Assembly: GCA_947497455.1 (NCBI GenBank)
Contig: CANMGU010000002.1
Coordinates: forward strand, 198,501-262,500
Reading direction: 5' to 3'
Source of the DNA: an uncultured Sphingomonadaceae bacterium
GTDB lineage: Bacteria; Pseudomonadota; Alphaproteobacteria; Sphingomonadales; Sphingomonadaceae
DNA: 64,000 bases
Below, one piece after another: positions 8,280 to 16,805 of this stretch. Numbering within the stretch: position 1 is the first letter of the stretch; each line of letters opens with the position of its first letter. A program made the position numbers and the translations under genes. The notes beneath the pieces are model-generated. The model was not told where the DNA came from and did no database searches. It was given only the letters and a program-made list of their open reading frames with translations.

Positions 8280-9158
8280 TTAACGCCATTCAATCACTGG
8301 TAGCTGGCTATCAAGGCTTGCGCGGATTGCAGCTTTTGCATTTTTGGGAATTGGCCAGCCATGACCGGGTATTAGTATATCAAAATCATATTGCGATAAC
8401 AAACGTTCAAACTGTGGTCTAAAAAATGCGATAATATCGCGCTTCTTTTCTTCCCCGGAGGTAGTTTTGAAATCCTGGCGCGCAGGTGTTTGTTCTCTCA
8501 TCCACATAGGTCCCAACCGAGCTTCCCCAGCAAGGCCGATGCGCCAAATCGCCAGCGAAACCAAAGGAGAATTATTGATATCAAATATGGATCTGTGGTT
8601 CTGAATTGCGTCTGTCGTGATTGCTAAACCTGCTCTTTTCAGTGTCGGCGGCAGGATGACAATGGCCTCCGGATAAGCCAGATCATCAAAACTGAAAAAC
8701 TGGCCGCCAACAATTGGAAGATAGGAACTGGACATAATTTCAGGATCTATTTTCAAGCCCTGAGCGCTCTTCATACCATTGACGACCCAGTATTTGGCGT
8801 CGTAATGTTGGACATAGAAGGCATCATCTACGCCGTGGAAAGACCCCAGCCTCACAATATGTTTGACTTCACCTAGTTCAGCTAATTGTGAAAGTGTTTG
8901 GGCGTTTAGACGCAAACTATTGATCAAGGTCAGTTCATAGTTTCCTTGTTCATTTCTCTGACGCACAATTGTCATTGTACGTGAAAAATGTACAAATAAT
9001 CGCTCGAACAAGGGCCGACTGGGGGTAGATCGCATTTTACCCCGGACCATGTAAACATCGTCGGCCACACCTTGGATATCACTATGCCGGTCTGCGGCGC
9101 GGGATTGATCGGCTGCAACAGTAAGAGTGGCTAGATCGGGGGCATCGCTTTTAGACAT
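8280..9158 (-). CDS. Metallo-beta-lactamase-like protein of unknown role
   Basis: 292 residues from ATG at 9158, chosen because CGGAG lies 5 nt upstream; a GTG two codons earlier is possible. Segments resembling a degenerate MBL fold are visible: GSFHGVDDAFYV at about 106-118 in place of HxHxDH, and a late PGHGWPI. The full zinc-ligand set is not present, so hydrolase activity is doubtful. It is the third gene of the ThDP-malic enzyme operon, 12 nt after the malic enzyme stop, and converges on the sigma gene. I do not recognise a specific function. Confidence 0.6.
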   Translation of the reverse strand: MSKSDAPDLATLTVAADQSRAADRHSDIQGVADDVYMVRGKMRSTPSRPLFERLFVHFSRTMTIVRQRNEQGNYELTLINSLRLNAQTLSQLAELGEVKHIVRLGSFHGVDDAFYVQHYDAKYWVVNGMKSAQGLKIDPEIMSSSYLPIVGGQFFSFDDLAYPEAIVILPPTLKRAGLAITTDAIQNHRSIFDINNSPLVSLAIWRIGLAGEARLGPMWMREQTPARQDFKTTSGEEKKRDIIAFFRPQFERLLSQYDFDILIPGHGWPIPKNAKAAIRASLDSQLPVIEWR

Positions 9159-9170
9159 GATCACTCCGAG

Positions 9171-10808
9171 TCAATAGTCTGGTAGATACATCATGGTTTT
9201 AATATGTGAGACTAGATCCGGTGGCCGTTTGGATTTCGCTAAACCCGATTCATAGGCCTTTTCCGCAATGGCAACGGCGATATTCAAGGACACATCCCTG
9301 ATTTTCGATAACGGCGGATACAGGGTTCCCGCATCAAGGCTTTTCTCACTCACCTGATTGGCGAGAGAATTTGCCGCTGCCAGAAACATGCCATCATCAA
9401 TATTTTGGGCGTCGCAGGCGATGGCACCCAGACCAATTCCAGGAAATACATAGGCATTGTTACCTTGACCGGGTTGGTGCGTCTTGCCGTTAAGTTCAAC
9501 CGCGTCAAATGGACTGCCGCTGGTAAATATTGCTGTACCGTCGCTCCATTCATAGGCCTGCTCGGCGGTGCATTCGGCCCGCGACGTAGGGTTGGACAAG
9601 GCGAAGATGGCGGGATGCTCGTTAATCCGTGTCATGGCTTCAATCACCTCTTTAGTGAAAGTGCCCGGCGCACCGGTCGCCCCGATCAGAACATCGGGTT
9701 TGATCGTCTCAATCGCTTCTACAAAACCAAGCTGATCATAATCGTGAGCATAAGAAATATTGTGAGCCATCAGATCATCTCGACCCTTAACAACGAGGCC
9801 GTGTTGATCCACAAACCAGAGCCGCTTAACAGCTTCTGTTTCGCTCAGACCTTCTTCCTTGAATGCGGCGAGCATCAGATCGCCTATCCCAGTGGCGGCG
9901 GAGCCAGCGCCCAGAAACATGATCCGTAAATCTTTGAAATCTTTGCCTGTGATGCGGTTAGAGGCAATAACCCCCGACAAAGCGACCGCAGCAGTTCCCT
10001 GGATATCGTCATTGAAGCACAATATCTTATCGCGATAGATATCAAGAAGCCTGTAGGCGTTGGGTGTCAAGAAATCTTCAAACTGCAACAGGGACGCAGG
10101 ATATTTCTCCTGAATCGCTTCAACAAACTCTTCAACCAGATCAAGATAGGCCTGGCCCTCCAGTCGCCTATGTGGATATCCAAGGTAAAGCGGGTCGTTT
10201 AAAAGTTCTTCGTTGTTGGTTCCCACATCGAGCATCACTGGGAGACATTGATGAGGATGAATGCCAGCGCAAGCCGTGTACAGCGCAAGCTTGCCTATGG
10301 GAATGCCCATGCCATTGGCACCCAGATCACCCAGACCCAAAATACGTTGACCGTCAGTGACGACGATGACCTTAACATCATCCGTATCCCAGTTATCCAG
10401 CATTTTTTTAATCTGCCCCTTGTCGTCCGGGGTGATGTAAAACCCTTGTGGCCTTCGAAAGATATGCGCAAATTCCTTGCATGCCTGACCGACAGTCGGT
10501 GTGTAAATCAGCGGCATAATTTCTTCGATATTGTCGATTGCTGTCCGATAAAATAGTTTCTCGTTCCGGTCTTGCAGGCCGCTTAGAAATATATATTTCT
10601 CAATATCATAGGCTTTGCGGCGCATGTTTTTTAACGCCCTTGTCTGATGTATTTCCTGCGAACAGACGCTATGTGGCAACAGGCCGCGCAATCCCAGGTC
10701 TTCTCTTTCCTGAATGGTGAAGGCCGTTGATTTGTTATGCGCGCCGCTATGTAACAAGGCCTGGCCGCGCAGATCGCCGGAGTTTTTCGCTGACTTCTCT
10801 TTGACCAT
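9171..10808 (-). CDS. maeA: NAD-type malic enzyme
   Basis: 545 residues, close to the usual length of MaeA/SfcA-type malic enzymes, which turn malate into pyruvate and CO2 with reduction of NAD(P). Visible are the YTPTVG motif with catalytic Tyr102, Lys173 in the GIPIGK region, metal ligands Glu244-Asp245 (FEDF) and Asp267/268 (NDDIQG), and the Rossmann motif GAGSAATG at 300-307. There is no phosphotransacetylase domain. Its ATG shares one base with the stop of the upstream ThDP gene (TAATG), so the two are coupled. Together they could run malate to pyruvate to acetate plus CO2. Confidence 0.92.
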   Translation of the reverse strand: MVKEKSAKNSGDLRGQALLHSGAHNKSTAFTIQEREDLGLRGLLPHSVCSQEIHQTRALKNMRRKAYDIEKYIFLSGLQDRNEKLFYRTAIDNIEEIMPLIYTPTVGQACKEFAHIFRRPQGFYITPDDKGQIKKMLDNWDTDDVKVIVVTDGQRILGLGDLGANGMGIPIGKLALYTACAGIHPHQCLPVMLDVGTNNEELLNDPLYLGYPHRRLEGQAYLDLVEEFVEAIQEKYPASLLQFEDFLTPNAYRLLDIYRDKILCFNDDIQGTAAVALSGVIASNRITGKDFKDLRIMFLGAGSAATGIGDLMLAAFKEEGLSETEAVKRLWFVDQHGLVVKGRDDLMAHNISYAHDYDQLGFVEAIETIKPDVLIGATGAPGTFTKEVIEAMTRINEHPAIFALSNPTSRAECTAEQAYEWSDGTAIFTSGSPFDAVELNGKTHQPGQGNNAYVFPGIGLGAIACDAQNIDDGMFLAAANSLANQVSEKSLDAGTLYPPLSKIRDVSLNIAVAIAEKAYESGLAKSKRPPDLVSHIKTMMYLPDY

Positions 10809-12496
10809 TATTGATCCTCTCCTTCTACGAAGAGTTCCTTGAGTTTTGCAAAACTATATCCCCAGGCATGGGCAGCGTCGATTTTGGGCGGCAATATCAA
10901 TTCGTCGGGATTGACTTTTACATCCAGTATATACGGTACTTTCGATGCATAAGCTTCATTGATCGCGGCTTCCAGATCCTCGGCCTTGGTGACGGTAATG
11001 CCTTTTCCGCCGCAGACTTTGGCATAAGCGGCAAAGTCTGGATTGACTAACTTCGTGCCATATTTGGGGAAGCCTGTCGCCTGCATTTCCAGTTCGACGA
11101 AACCGAGTTTCTCATTGTTGTAAACAATGCATGTTAGCGGCATTTCATAGCGAACCGCCGTTACAAAATCCTGCATCATCATACCGAAAGCGCCGTCTCC
11201 GCAGAGCGCTACAACTTGCCGATTGCGATCGAGTGCTTGTGCGCCCATTGCACCAGGCAGACCTACGCCCAATGAGCCGTGATTGAACGACCCCAGTAAC
11301 CTCTGAGAACCGCGGAGACGTAAATGGCGTGCAGCAAATGCCGTAACCTCTCCCACATCAACCACAAACACTGCATCATCCGAAGCAAGGTCAGCAGCCA
11401 GCCGGGTAAGGCCTTGCGGTGGGATCATCTTGCGATTCTCCAGTGACGCCTTTTTGTCCATGGTATTATCCCATTTCTCGCGGCGGCGTTGTAGTTTTTC
11501 CAAATAGGCGGTTTCCGAGTTAGGCCTGATCAGCTTGTTCAATTCGACAATGGTCGGACGCGCATGACCGACTATCCCAACAGTTACAGCGCAGCGTCTG
11601 CCAATATGAGCTGCCTTGACATCCACCTGAATGATGTTCCGGCCACCAGGCAGGAACATGCCATATGGAAAATCTGTTCCCAGCATGATTAATGTATCGC
11701 ATTCTTCTATCGCGTTCACACCCTGCGGAGAGCCGAGCATGCCGAGCCCTCCAATCCAATGCGGATTGTCATTCTCCATCACATCCGTGCCCCGCAAGGT
11801 TCGAATGATCGGCGCATTTAGCTTGTCGGCCAGTTGGAGCAACTCATCACGCGCTCCGCGACAGCCATCGCCAGCAAGTATCGCTATTTTGCCGCCCTTG
11901 TTCAAAATGTCAGCAGCCTTTTCAAGCTCGCCCGGGCAAGGCATGATCGTCGGTGTGGAGACCAAAACGTCGCGATGAAGATCAGATGCGGGTATTTCCT
12001 GATTGATAATATCGCTGGGGATCGAAAGGTGTGCGACACCGCCTTCGGTAAGCGCCATCTGGACCGCCTGCTGGATCATGCGGGGCATTTGATTGGGATT
12101 GCTGACGTATTGATTATAGACGCAGATATCTTCGAAAATCGCTTTTAGATTGGTTTCCTGAAAATATGTGGAACCCTGTTCGGAAGTTGGGATATGTCCC
12201 GTTATGGCAAGCACTGGCGCGCGATCACGCTTGGCGTCATAAAGTCCGTTAATCAGATGCAAAGCGCCTGGACCAGTTGTCCCGGCACACAGTCCAAGTT
12301 TGCCGGTTAATTTTCCCTGAGCTCCCGCAGCGAAGGCCCCCGCCTCTTCATGCCGAACACCCATCCACTCAAACCGACCGTCGCGGCGAATTGCGTCCAG
12401 TAATGGGTTAAGGGTATCGCCGGTCATTCCGAAAAATTGCCGGGTACTTACCGGTGCAATAACATCCAGTATGATTTCGCAAACACGCTTTGTCAT
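10808..12496 (-). CDS. ThDP-dependent 2-oxo acid enzyme, pyruvate oxidase (PoxB)-like
   Basis: 562 residues with the three-domain layout of the pyruvate oxidase/acetolactate synthase family. Catalytic Glu50 lies in RHEEAG, and the ThDP-binding stretch runs from GDG 433-435 to Asn460/461. The layout and length fit quinone-linked pyruvate dehydrogenase (PoxB), which oxidises pyruvate to acetate and CO2. Acetolactate synthase-like enzymes look similar, so the substrate is probable rather than proven. First gene of the leftward operon with malic enzyme, about 100 nt downstream of promoter P3. Confidence 0.82.
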   Translation of the reverse strand: MTKRVCEIILDVIAPVSTRQFFGMTGDTLNPLLDAIRRDGRFEWMGVRHEEAGAFAAGAQGKLTGKLGLCAGTTGPGALHLINGLYDAKRDRAPVLAITGHIPTSEQGSTYFQETNLKAIFEDICVYNQYVSNPNQMPRMIQQAVQMALTEGGVAHLSIPSDIINQEIPASDLHRDVLVSTPTIMPCPGELEKAADILNKGGKIAILAGDGCRGARDELLQLADKLNAPIIRTLRGTDVMENDNPHWIGGLGMLGSPQGVNAIEECDTLIMLGTDFPYGMFLPGGRNIIQVDVKAAHIGRRCAVTVGIVGHARPTIVELNKLIRPNSETAYLEKLQRRREKWDNTMDKKASLENRKMIPPQGLTRLAADLASDDAVFVVDVGEVTAFAARHLRLRGSQRLLGSFNHGSLGVGLPGAMGAQALDRNRQVVALCGDGAFGMMMQDFVTAVRYEMPLTCIVYNNEKLGFVELEMQATGFPKYGTKLVNPDFAAYAKVCGGKGITVTKAEDLEAAINEAYASKVPYILDVKVNPDELILPPKIDAAHAWGYSFAKLKELFVEGEDQ

Positions 12497-12596
12497 TTTT
12501 TGATTTCTTTCAAAGAGTTATGGGTATGGATGAAACGGGTTTGGCGATCAAAATTCATCGCACTTCGGAGGTCCAAATAAATTCCGAACTTTTCAT

Positions 12597-12625
12597 TGGA
12601 TGCAAGGGCAATGAAAAAGGTTACA
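12597..12625 (-). promoter_or_regulatory. ECF-type promoter P3 (ThDP-malic enzyme operon)
   Basis: On the minus strand: TGTAAC (12625-12620), 17 nt, CATCCA (12602-12597), then AT. It fires leftward towards the ThDP gene at 12496. Its -35 element forms one half of an inverted repeat with that of P4. Confidence 0.8.
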
Positions 12626-12649
12626 TTCAGTTTTGGTGATGTAACCTTT
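12616..12649. repeat. 11-bp inverted repeat made by two divergent -35 elements
   Basis: AAAGGTTACAT (12616-12626) and ATGTAACCTTT (12639-12649) are perfect inverted copies 12 nt apart. Each arm contains the TGTAAC hexamer of one divergent promoter (P3 leftward, P4 rightward). A regulator operator is an alternative reading. No uridine tract follows, so a terminator is unlikely. Confidence 0.8.
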
Positions 12650-12668
12650 CAACGGTCAGTTGCATCTA
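12640..12668 (+). promoter_or_regulatory. ECF-type promoter P4 (Mla/Mce operon)
   Basis: TGTAAC (12640-12645), 17 nt, CATCTA (12663-12668), then ATT. It points at the MlaE-type permease gene at 12796, implying a leader of about 120 nt. No gene is visible in the 299-nt intergenic stretch 12497-12795. Confidence 0.8.
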
Positions 12669-12795
12669 ATTCCAAATGGAAAAATATTTGGAGTTACAAA
12701 ATTTGAACGGACCTGATCAGACGAGCTGTAGTTATACGCTTGCTCGGCGACTTAAATGTCATACAGCATAGTCATTCTGCGGCGGCGTCCGTAAA

Positions 12796-13902
12796 ATGGT
12801 CTATAGTATTGCGAGTACAGACAGTGCGCTGTCGGTAGTGATCAGCAGTGAAGTGATTGATGCACGTGAACTGGGCGCAAAACTGGTTCAAAAAATTAGA
12901 ACTGAGAAGCTGTCATTGATCCGGTTCACATTGGATGGCGACAATTGGAGTAGCCGGACTTTGGCGGCAATCCGGATCGTGGATGAAGCTATTCGCAAAG
13001 AAGGAGCCGTTTCTGACTATTCGAAACTCCCAGCTGGCGTGTCAAAGATATTGACCATTTCGCAGCCGACAGTGGACGCGGATAAGGAGGACGACCGAAA
13101 AACAAGTGCTGACTTTCTAACATTGGTTGGAGAACAAACGCTTGCTGCATTGAAAGAAGCGCAGGAGGTGTTCAAATTTCTTCTCGAGTCACTGGCTGCG
13201 TTGAAGCAAATGATTAGAGGAAAAGCGCAATATCAGAAGTCTGATTTGCTTTCCTTCATCCACGCCGTAGGCCCGCAAGCTCTGGCAATTGTTGGTCTCG
13301 TCAATCTTCTGCTCGGTGTCATTCTTGCCTTTATGGGCGCAGTTCAACTCCAACAGTTTGGCGCACAGCTATATGTAGCAAACCTGGTTTCACTGGGCCT
13401 GACAAGAGAGATTGCGCCAATGATGACCGCAATCATATTGGCGGGCCGGACGGGAGCGGCCTATGCGGCCCAACTTGGCACCATGCAGGTCAATGAAGAA
13501 ATCGATGCACTGCAAACTTTCGGTTTCTCTCCCATTGAATTTCTGGTGTTACCACGAATGGTTGCTCTGGCACTGATGACACCGCTTTTGGTGCTTTTCG
13601 CTGATGCGATTGGCATATTTGGCGGTTATCTCGTGGGAGTATTATTACTCGATATTGGCGGAGTTGAATATGCCACCCAAACCCGCAACGCAATTGACCT
13701 TGGTGACATTGTGCTCGGGGTTGCCAAGGGTTCATTCTATGGCGTTCTGGTTGCCATCACGGGCTGCCTGCAGGGAATGCGCAGCGGCCGGAGCGCTTCG
13801 GCAGTTGGCAATGCCGCGACTAGCGCAGTAGTCAGCGGGATAGTCGCAATCATCTTTGCAACGGCTTTGTTCGCGGTCCTCACCAACGCGCTGGGGATAT
13901 AA
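12796..13902 (+). CDS. MlaE-family lipid ABC transporter permease with N-terminal STAS-like extension
   Basis: 368 residues. The C-terminal 235 or so residues are the MlaE permease fold with about five to six hydrophobic segments and the conserved region around GLTREIAPMMTAIILAGR and GTMQVNEEIDAL. Residues 1-75 look like a STAS-type domain, as in long MlaE variants, and residues 90-135 are a helical linker. It is the inner-membrane part of an Mce/Mla system that moves phospholipid or other lipid between the inner membrane and periplasm. First gene of a four-gene operon; the start is ATG at 12796 with a weak ribosome-binding site. Confidence 0.92.
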   Translation: MVYSIASTDSALSVVISSEVIDARELGAKLVQKIRTEKLSLIRFTLDGDNWSSRTLAAIRIVDEAIRKEGAVSDYSKLPAGVSKILTISQPTVDADKEDDRKTSADFLTLVGEQTLAALKEAQEVFKFLLESLAALKQMIRGKAQYQKSDLLSFIHAVGPQALAIVGLVNLLLGVILAFMGAVQLQQFGAQLYVANLVSLGLTREIAPMMTAIILAGRTGAAYAAQLGTMQVNEEIDALQTFGFSPIEFLVLPRMVALALMTPLLVLFADAIGIFGGYLVGVLLLDIGGVEYATQTRNAIDLGDIVLGVAKGSFYGVLVAITGCLQGMRSGRSASAVGNAATSAVVSGIVAIIFATALFAVLTNALGI

Positions 13903-13903
13903 T

Positions 13904-14683
13904 ATGCGTTCTGAAACTTACAAAATTTCCGTCCGAAATCTCACCATGGCTTATGGAGATTTTGTCATTCAGCGCGATTTGAATTTTGACGTAAATTCGG
14001 GCGAAATTTTCATCATCATGGGAGACAGCGGCAGCGGCAAAAGCAGTTTGCTGAAACATATGATCGGGCTGAATTCTCCGCAGCAAGGTGAAGTTTATTA
14101 CGGTGAGGAAAATTTCTGGAGTACGGATGAAGAAACCAGAAAATCCCTCTCTCGGCGATTTGGAGTATTATATCAAAGCGGAGCATTGTGGAGTTCGATG
14201 ACATTGGCTCAGAATGTGTCATTGCCATTGTCGACTTATACCGATTATTCCGCCACCGAGATTGCCGACATCACTTCCTTCAAGCTATCCTTGGTCGGAC
14301 TGGCAGGTTTTGAAGAATATTACCCCTCCGAGATTAGCGGCGGCATGAAAAAGAGAGCTGGCCTTGCCAGGGCAATGGCTCTTGATCCGGAAATTTTATT
14401 TTTTGATGAACCATCGGCTGGTCTTGATCCAATCAGCTCGAAACGGCTGGACGATCTGATCATGGAACTCAGGGACGGGCTCGGTGCGACTATTGTTATG
14501 GTAACTCATGAACTCGCGAGCATCTTTGCGATTGGTGATCGCGGGATCTTTGTCGATGCCGACGCAAGGACCCAGACCGCGTTGGGCTCGATCGCCGAGT
14601 TACGGCGTGCACCGCCCACAGCCAAAGTTGCTGAATTTCTTAGTCGTGGCTCCGCGCCATCTGAAACATTGGAAACGTCATGA
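13904..14683 (+). CDS. Mla/Mce-type ABC transporter ATP-binding protein
   Basis: 259 residues from ATG at 13904, one base after the permease stop; the 16 residues upstream in frame lie inside the permease gene and are not used. Walker A is GDSGSGKSS at 40-48, the signature is ISGGMKKRAGLARAM at about 146-160, and Walker B with FFDEPSAGLDP follows. The MKKR variant after the signature glycines is typical of MlaF-type ATPases. It powers the MlaE-like permease on the cytoplasmic side. Its stop overlaps the MlaD-like start by 4 nt (ATGA). Confidence 0.92.
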   Translation: MRSETYKISVRNLTMAYGDFVIQRDLNFDVNSGEIFIIMGDSGSGKSSLLKHMIGLNSPQQGEVYYGEENFWSTDEETRKSLSRRFGVLYQSGALWSSMTLAQNVSLPLSTYTDYSATEIADITSFKLSLVGLAGFEEYYPSEISGGMKKRAGLARAMALDPEILFFDEPSAGLDPISSKRLDDLIMELRDGLGATIVMVTHELASIFAIGDRGIFVDADARTQTALGSIAELRRAPPTAKVAEFLSRGSAPSETLETS

Positions 14684-15654
14684 AACAAGCAAATGTAAGG
14701 TCAATCGGAGCGTTTGTGATAGCCGCCGCCCTGCTGGTTGTTGCCGCAACTTTCTATTTCGGAAGTCAGGATTTCTTCAAGGAAGAACGAAGGTTTGTTG
14801 CTTATTTCAACAGTTCGGTAAATGGCCTCAACATTGGTGCGCCCGTAAAATTTCGTGGCATCGAGATTGGTCAGGTTGAATCGATTGAAGGTGTTTATGA
14901 TCCCGAGAAAATGTCACTGACCCCGCGTGTAATACTTGTCATTTATCCCGAAACCATGAAGAATGCAGAGTTACAGGAAGGCGAATATAATCTTTTCCAG
15001 CCGCTGGTGAAAAGTGGGATGCGAGGCTCGCTGAAATCGCAGAGTCTGTTAACGGGCCAGCTATATGTTTCACTGGATTTCTATAAGGATCAGGCAGTAC
15101 GAAAACTGGGAAATGATCGCGACCCATACCCTGAGATGCCCACTGTGGAAACTGGACTGGGAGAATTTTTGGCTTCGATCCAGAAACTGCCAATCGACCA
15201 GATTGTCAATCAACTGAACAGCACTTTGAGTTCGCTTGATGGACTACTCTCAAATGATGATCTTGAAATGGCCTTCTCCGAACTACCAGCGCTAGCGGAC
15301 AGTATCACCCGTAGTGCAAACAGCTTTGGGCGCTTTGCCGATAGGGACCTTCCTCAAACAACAGCAGAAATGCGAAAGATGCTGGCTACAAGCGGCAACT
15401 CAGTCTCAGCCATTTCTAATAAGCTAAACAAGGACACTCTGGTCCGGCTCGATGCCACACTGGCAAAAGTAGATCAGACCCTCGCATTGGCGCAGACAAG
15501 ATTGGACCGCGAAGATCCCGTGTCGATTGAGCTGGTGAACGCCTTGCGTGAAATTTCGGGAGCAGCGGCATCGATAAACAGGCTGACCGAATTTCTGGAA
15601 GAACATCCGGAAACGCTCATCAGAGGTAAATCCGGCAAGGGAGCTGAAGAATGA
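14680..15654 (+). CDS. MlaD-family (MCE domain) substrate-binding protein
   Basis: 324 residues: a short cytoplasmic tail, one membrane anchor at about 8-26, then an MCE domain at about 36-120 (AYFNSSVNGLNIGAPVKFRG), then a long helical tail to the C-terminus. MCE proteins form hexameric rings in the periplasm that carry lipids; the long tail suggests a helical tunnel or needle rather than the short E. coli MlaD form. It overlaps both neighbours by 4 nt, so the operon is tightly coupled. Confidence 0.9.
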   Translation: MKQANVRSIGAFVIAAALLVVAATFYFGSQDFFKEERRFVAYFNSSVNGLNIGAPVKFRGIEIGQVESIEGVYDPEKMSLTPRVILVIYPETMKNAELQEGEYNLFQPLVKSGMRGSLKSQSLLTGQLYVSLDFYKDQAVRKLGNDRDPYPEMPTVETGLGEFLASIQKLPIDQIVNQLNSTLSSLDGLLSNDDLEMAFSELPALADSITRSANSFGRFADRDLPQTTAEMRKMLATSGNSVSAISNKLNKDTLVRLDATLAKVDQTLALAQTRLDREDPVSIELVNALREISGAAASINRLTEFLEEHPETLIRGKSGKGAEE

Positions 15655-16241
15655 CACGCCCACTATCAAAGACACGGAAAACTTTAAGCTGCGCTGGCCT
15701 GGTTTTAATCGCGGGATGCGCCTCCTCTCCCGAACCCCGCTATTTCATTCTGGAAGCACCCGCGGTCTCCGACCAGATCGTGTCCGGCGATAGTCGGCAG
15801 ATGTTGATGATTGGGCCAATAACGGTCGCCGAACATCTCAAACGGCGGGGCATCGCGTCGCGCGAAAAGCAGGGCCGCGTAGAAATTCATCCCTTTGATC
15901 GATGGGCTGGAGCTTTGGATCAGAACATCGCCGATGTTGTGACTGAGATTTTGCAACAGAAACATGGCCCCGGCAATGTTTTTAATTATTATTCCAATTT
16001 TTCCGCTGACCACAATTACGCTATCAAAATACACATTAGCAAGTTTGATCGCATAGCCGGAGACAAGGTCGCGCTGGCCGCCAGCTGGCAGATAAGAGAT
16101 GGTGCCAACGCTACGAAAATGGTCAGATCAGTCAGCTTCTCCCAGCCTATATTGGGGCTGGGGACGGAAGATACCGTGGCAGCAATGAACACCGCATTGG
16201 CTGAGTTGGCAACTGCTGTGCATCAATCACTACCGAAGTAG
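15651..16241 (+). CDS. ABC-type transport auxiliary lipoprotein (PqiC/DUF330-like)
   Basis: 196 residues. The signal peptide ends in a lipobox with Cys23 (LIAGC). The domain at about 28-190 follows the PqiC/LbcA pattern (RYFILEAP near the start, RRGIASR, HPFDRWAG, then VVTEILQQ). Such lipoproteins sit in the outer membrane and dock the MCE protein of the same operon, completing the envelope-spanning path. Last gene of the P4 operon; it starts at an ATGA overlap. Confidence 0.88.
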   Translation: MTRPLSKTRKTLSCAGLVLIAGCASSPEPRYFILEAPAVSDQIVSGDSRQMLMIGPITVAEHLKRRGIASREKQGRVEIHPFDRWAGALDQNIADVVTEILQQKHGPGNVFNYYSNFSADHNYAIKIHISKFDRIAGDKVALAASWQIRDGANATKMVRSVSFSQPILGLGTEDTVAAMNTALAELATAVHQSLPK

Positions 16242-16277
16242 ATCAATGCGTTCTGCGAATGTCGCCCTAATATTCTT

Positions 16278-16766
16278 CTAGGGTCTGGCGGGCGATGAAC
16301 ATCCCCGTTCCAGGCCTACTCCCTTTAGGAATCCCCGGCGAACCGTTCCGGCATATACAGCCCGGTTATACTTTCGGCGTTTGGCATTGGCCCCGCTCAC
16401 TTCACCGATCAGGCCACCAAAGGGAATAATCGACCCAACCGCGCCACTCGCAACGCGCCCGGCGGTTTCTTCTCTTTTCTTGCCCTTGGTTTTGGAAACT
16501 TTTTGGTTCACATCCGGGCCGAGAACAGCATCAAGTTCGCGAATTTCCCGTTGAATTGCAGAACAGATTTGGAGCCCTTTAAGCGAATAAGGATTCTTCT
16601 GAACGCTTTTCAGTTTGGAGGGTATCGATTTGCCATCAAAAGGCTGGGACACAGAGTCTCCTACCTGCTTCTTCGTCGATTGTTCCGGAGCACCGGTCTG
16701 CGCCTGAGCTAGCGAAGCGCTTGCCGCCGTCACCCCAAATAGTATTACCATTTTACCTATTTTCAT
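16278..16766 (-). CDS. Conserved exported protein, unknown function
   Basis: 162 residues from ATG at 16766, preceded by GGAGAG at good spacing; an earlier in-frame start at 16793 lacks a signal. A Sec signal peptide ends near residue 21 (ASLAQA). The mature part is basic, with SLKGLQICSAIQREIRELDAVLGPD in its middle and a glycine-rich segment (about 106-121) that might insert in a membrane. It follows mlaA by 39 nt on the same strand, so it is probably cotranscribed from P5. I do not recognise a domain. Confidence 0.65.
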   Translation of the reverse strand: MKIGKMVILFGVTAASASLAQAQTGAPEQSTKKQVGDSVSQPFDGKSIPSKLKSVQKNPYSLKGLQICSAIQREIRELDAVLGPDVNQKVSKTKGKKREETAGRVASGAVGSIIPFGGLIGEVSGANAKRRKYNRAVYAGTVRRGFLKGVGLERGCSSPARP

Positions 16767-16805
16767 AACTTTATCTCTCCGTTTCAGTATCAAAGAACGC
16801 CAAAT

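Noticed and set aside
12693..12698. GTTACA downstream of P4 as another promoter.
   Set aside because: No partner hexamer at the fixed spacing.
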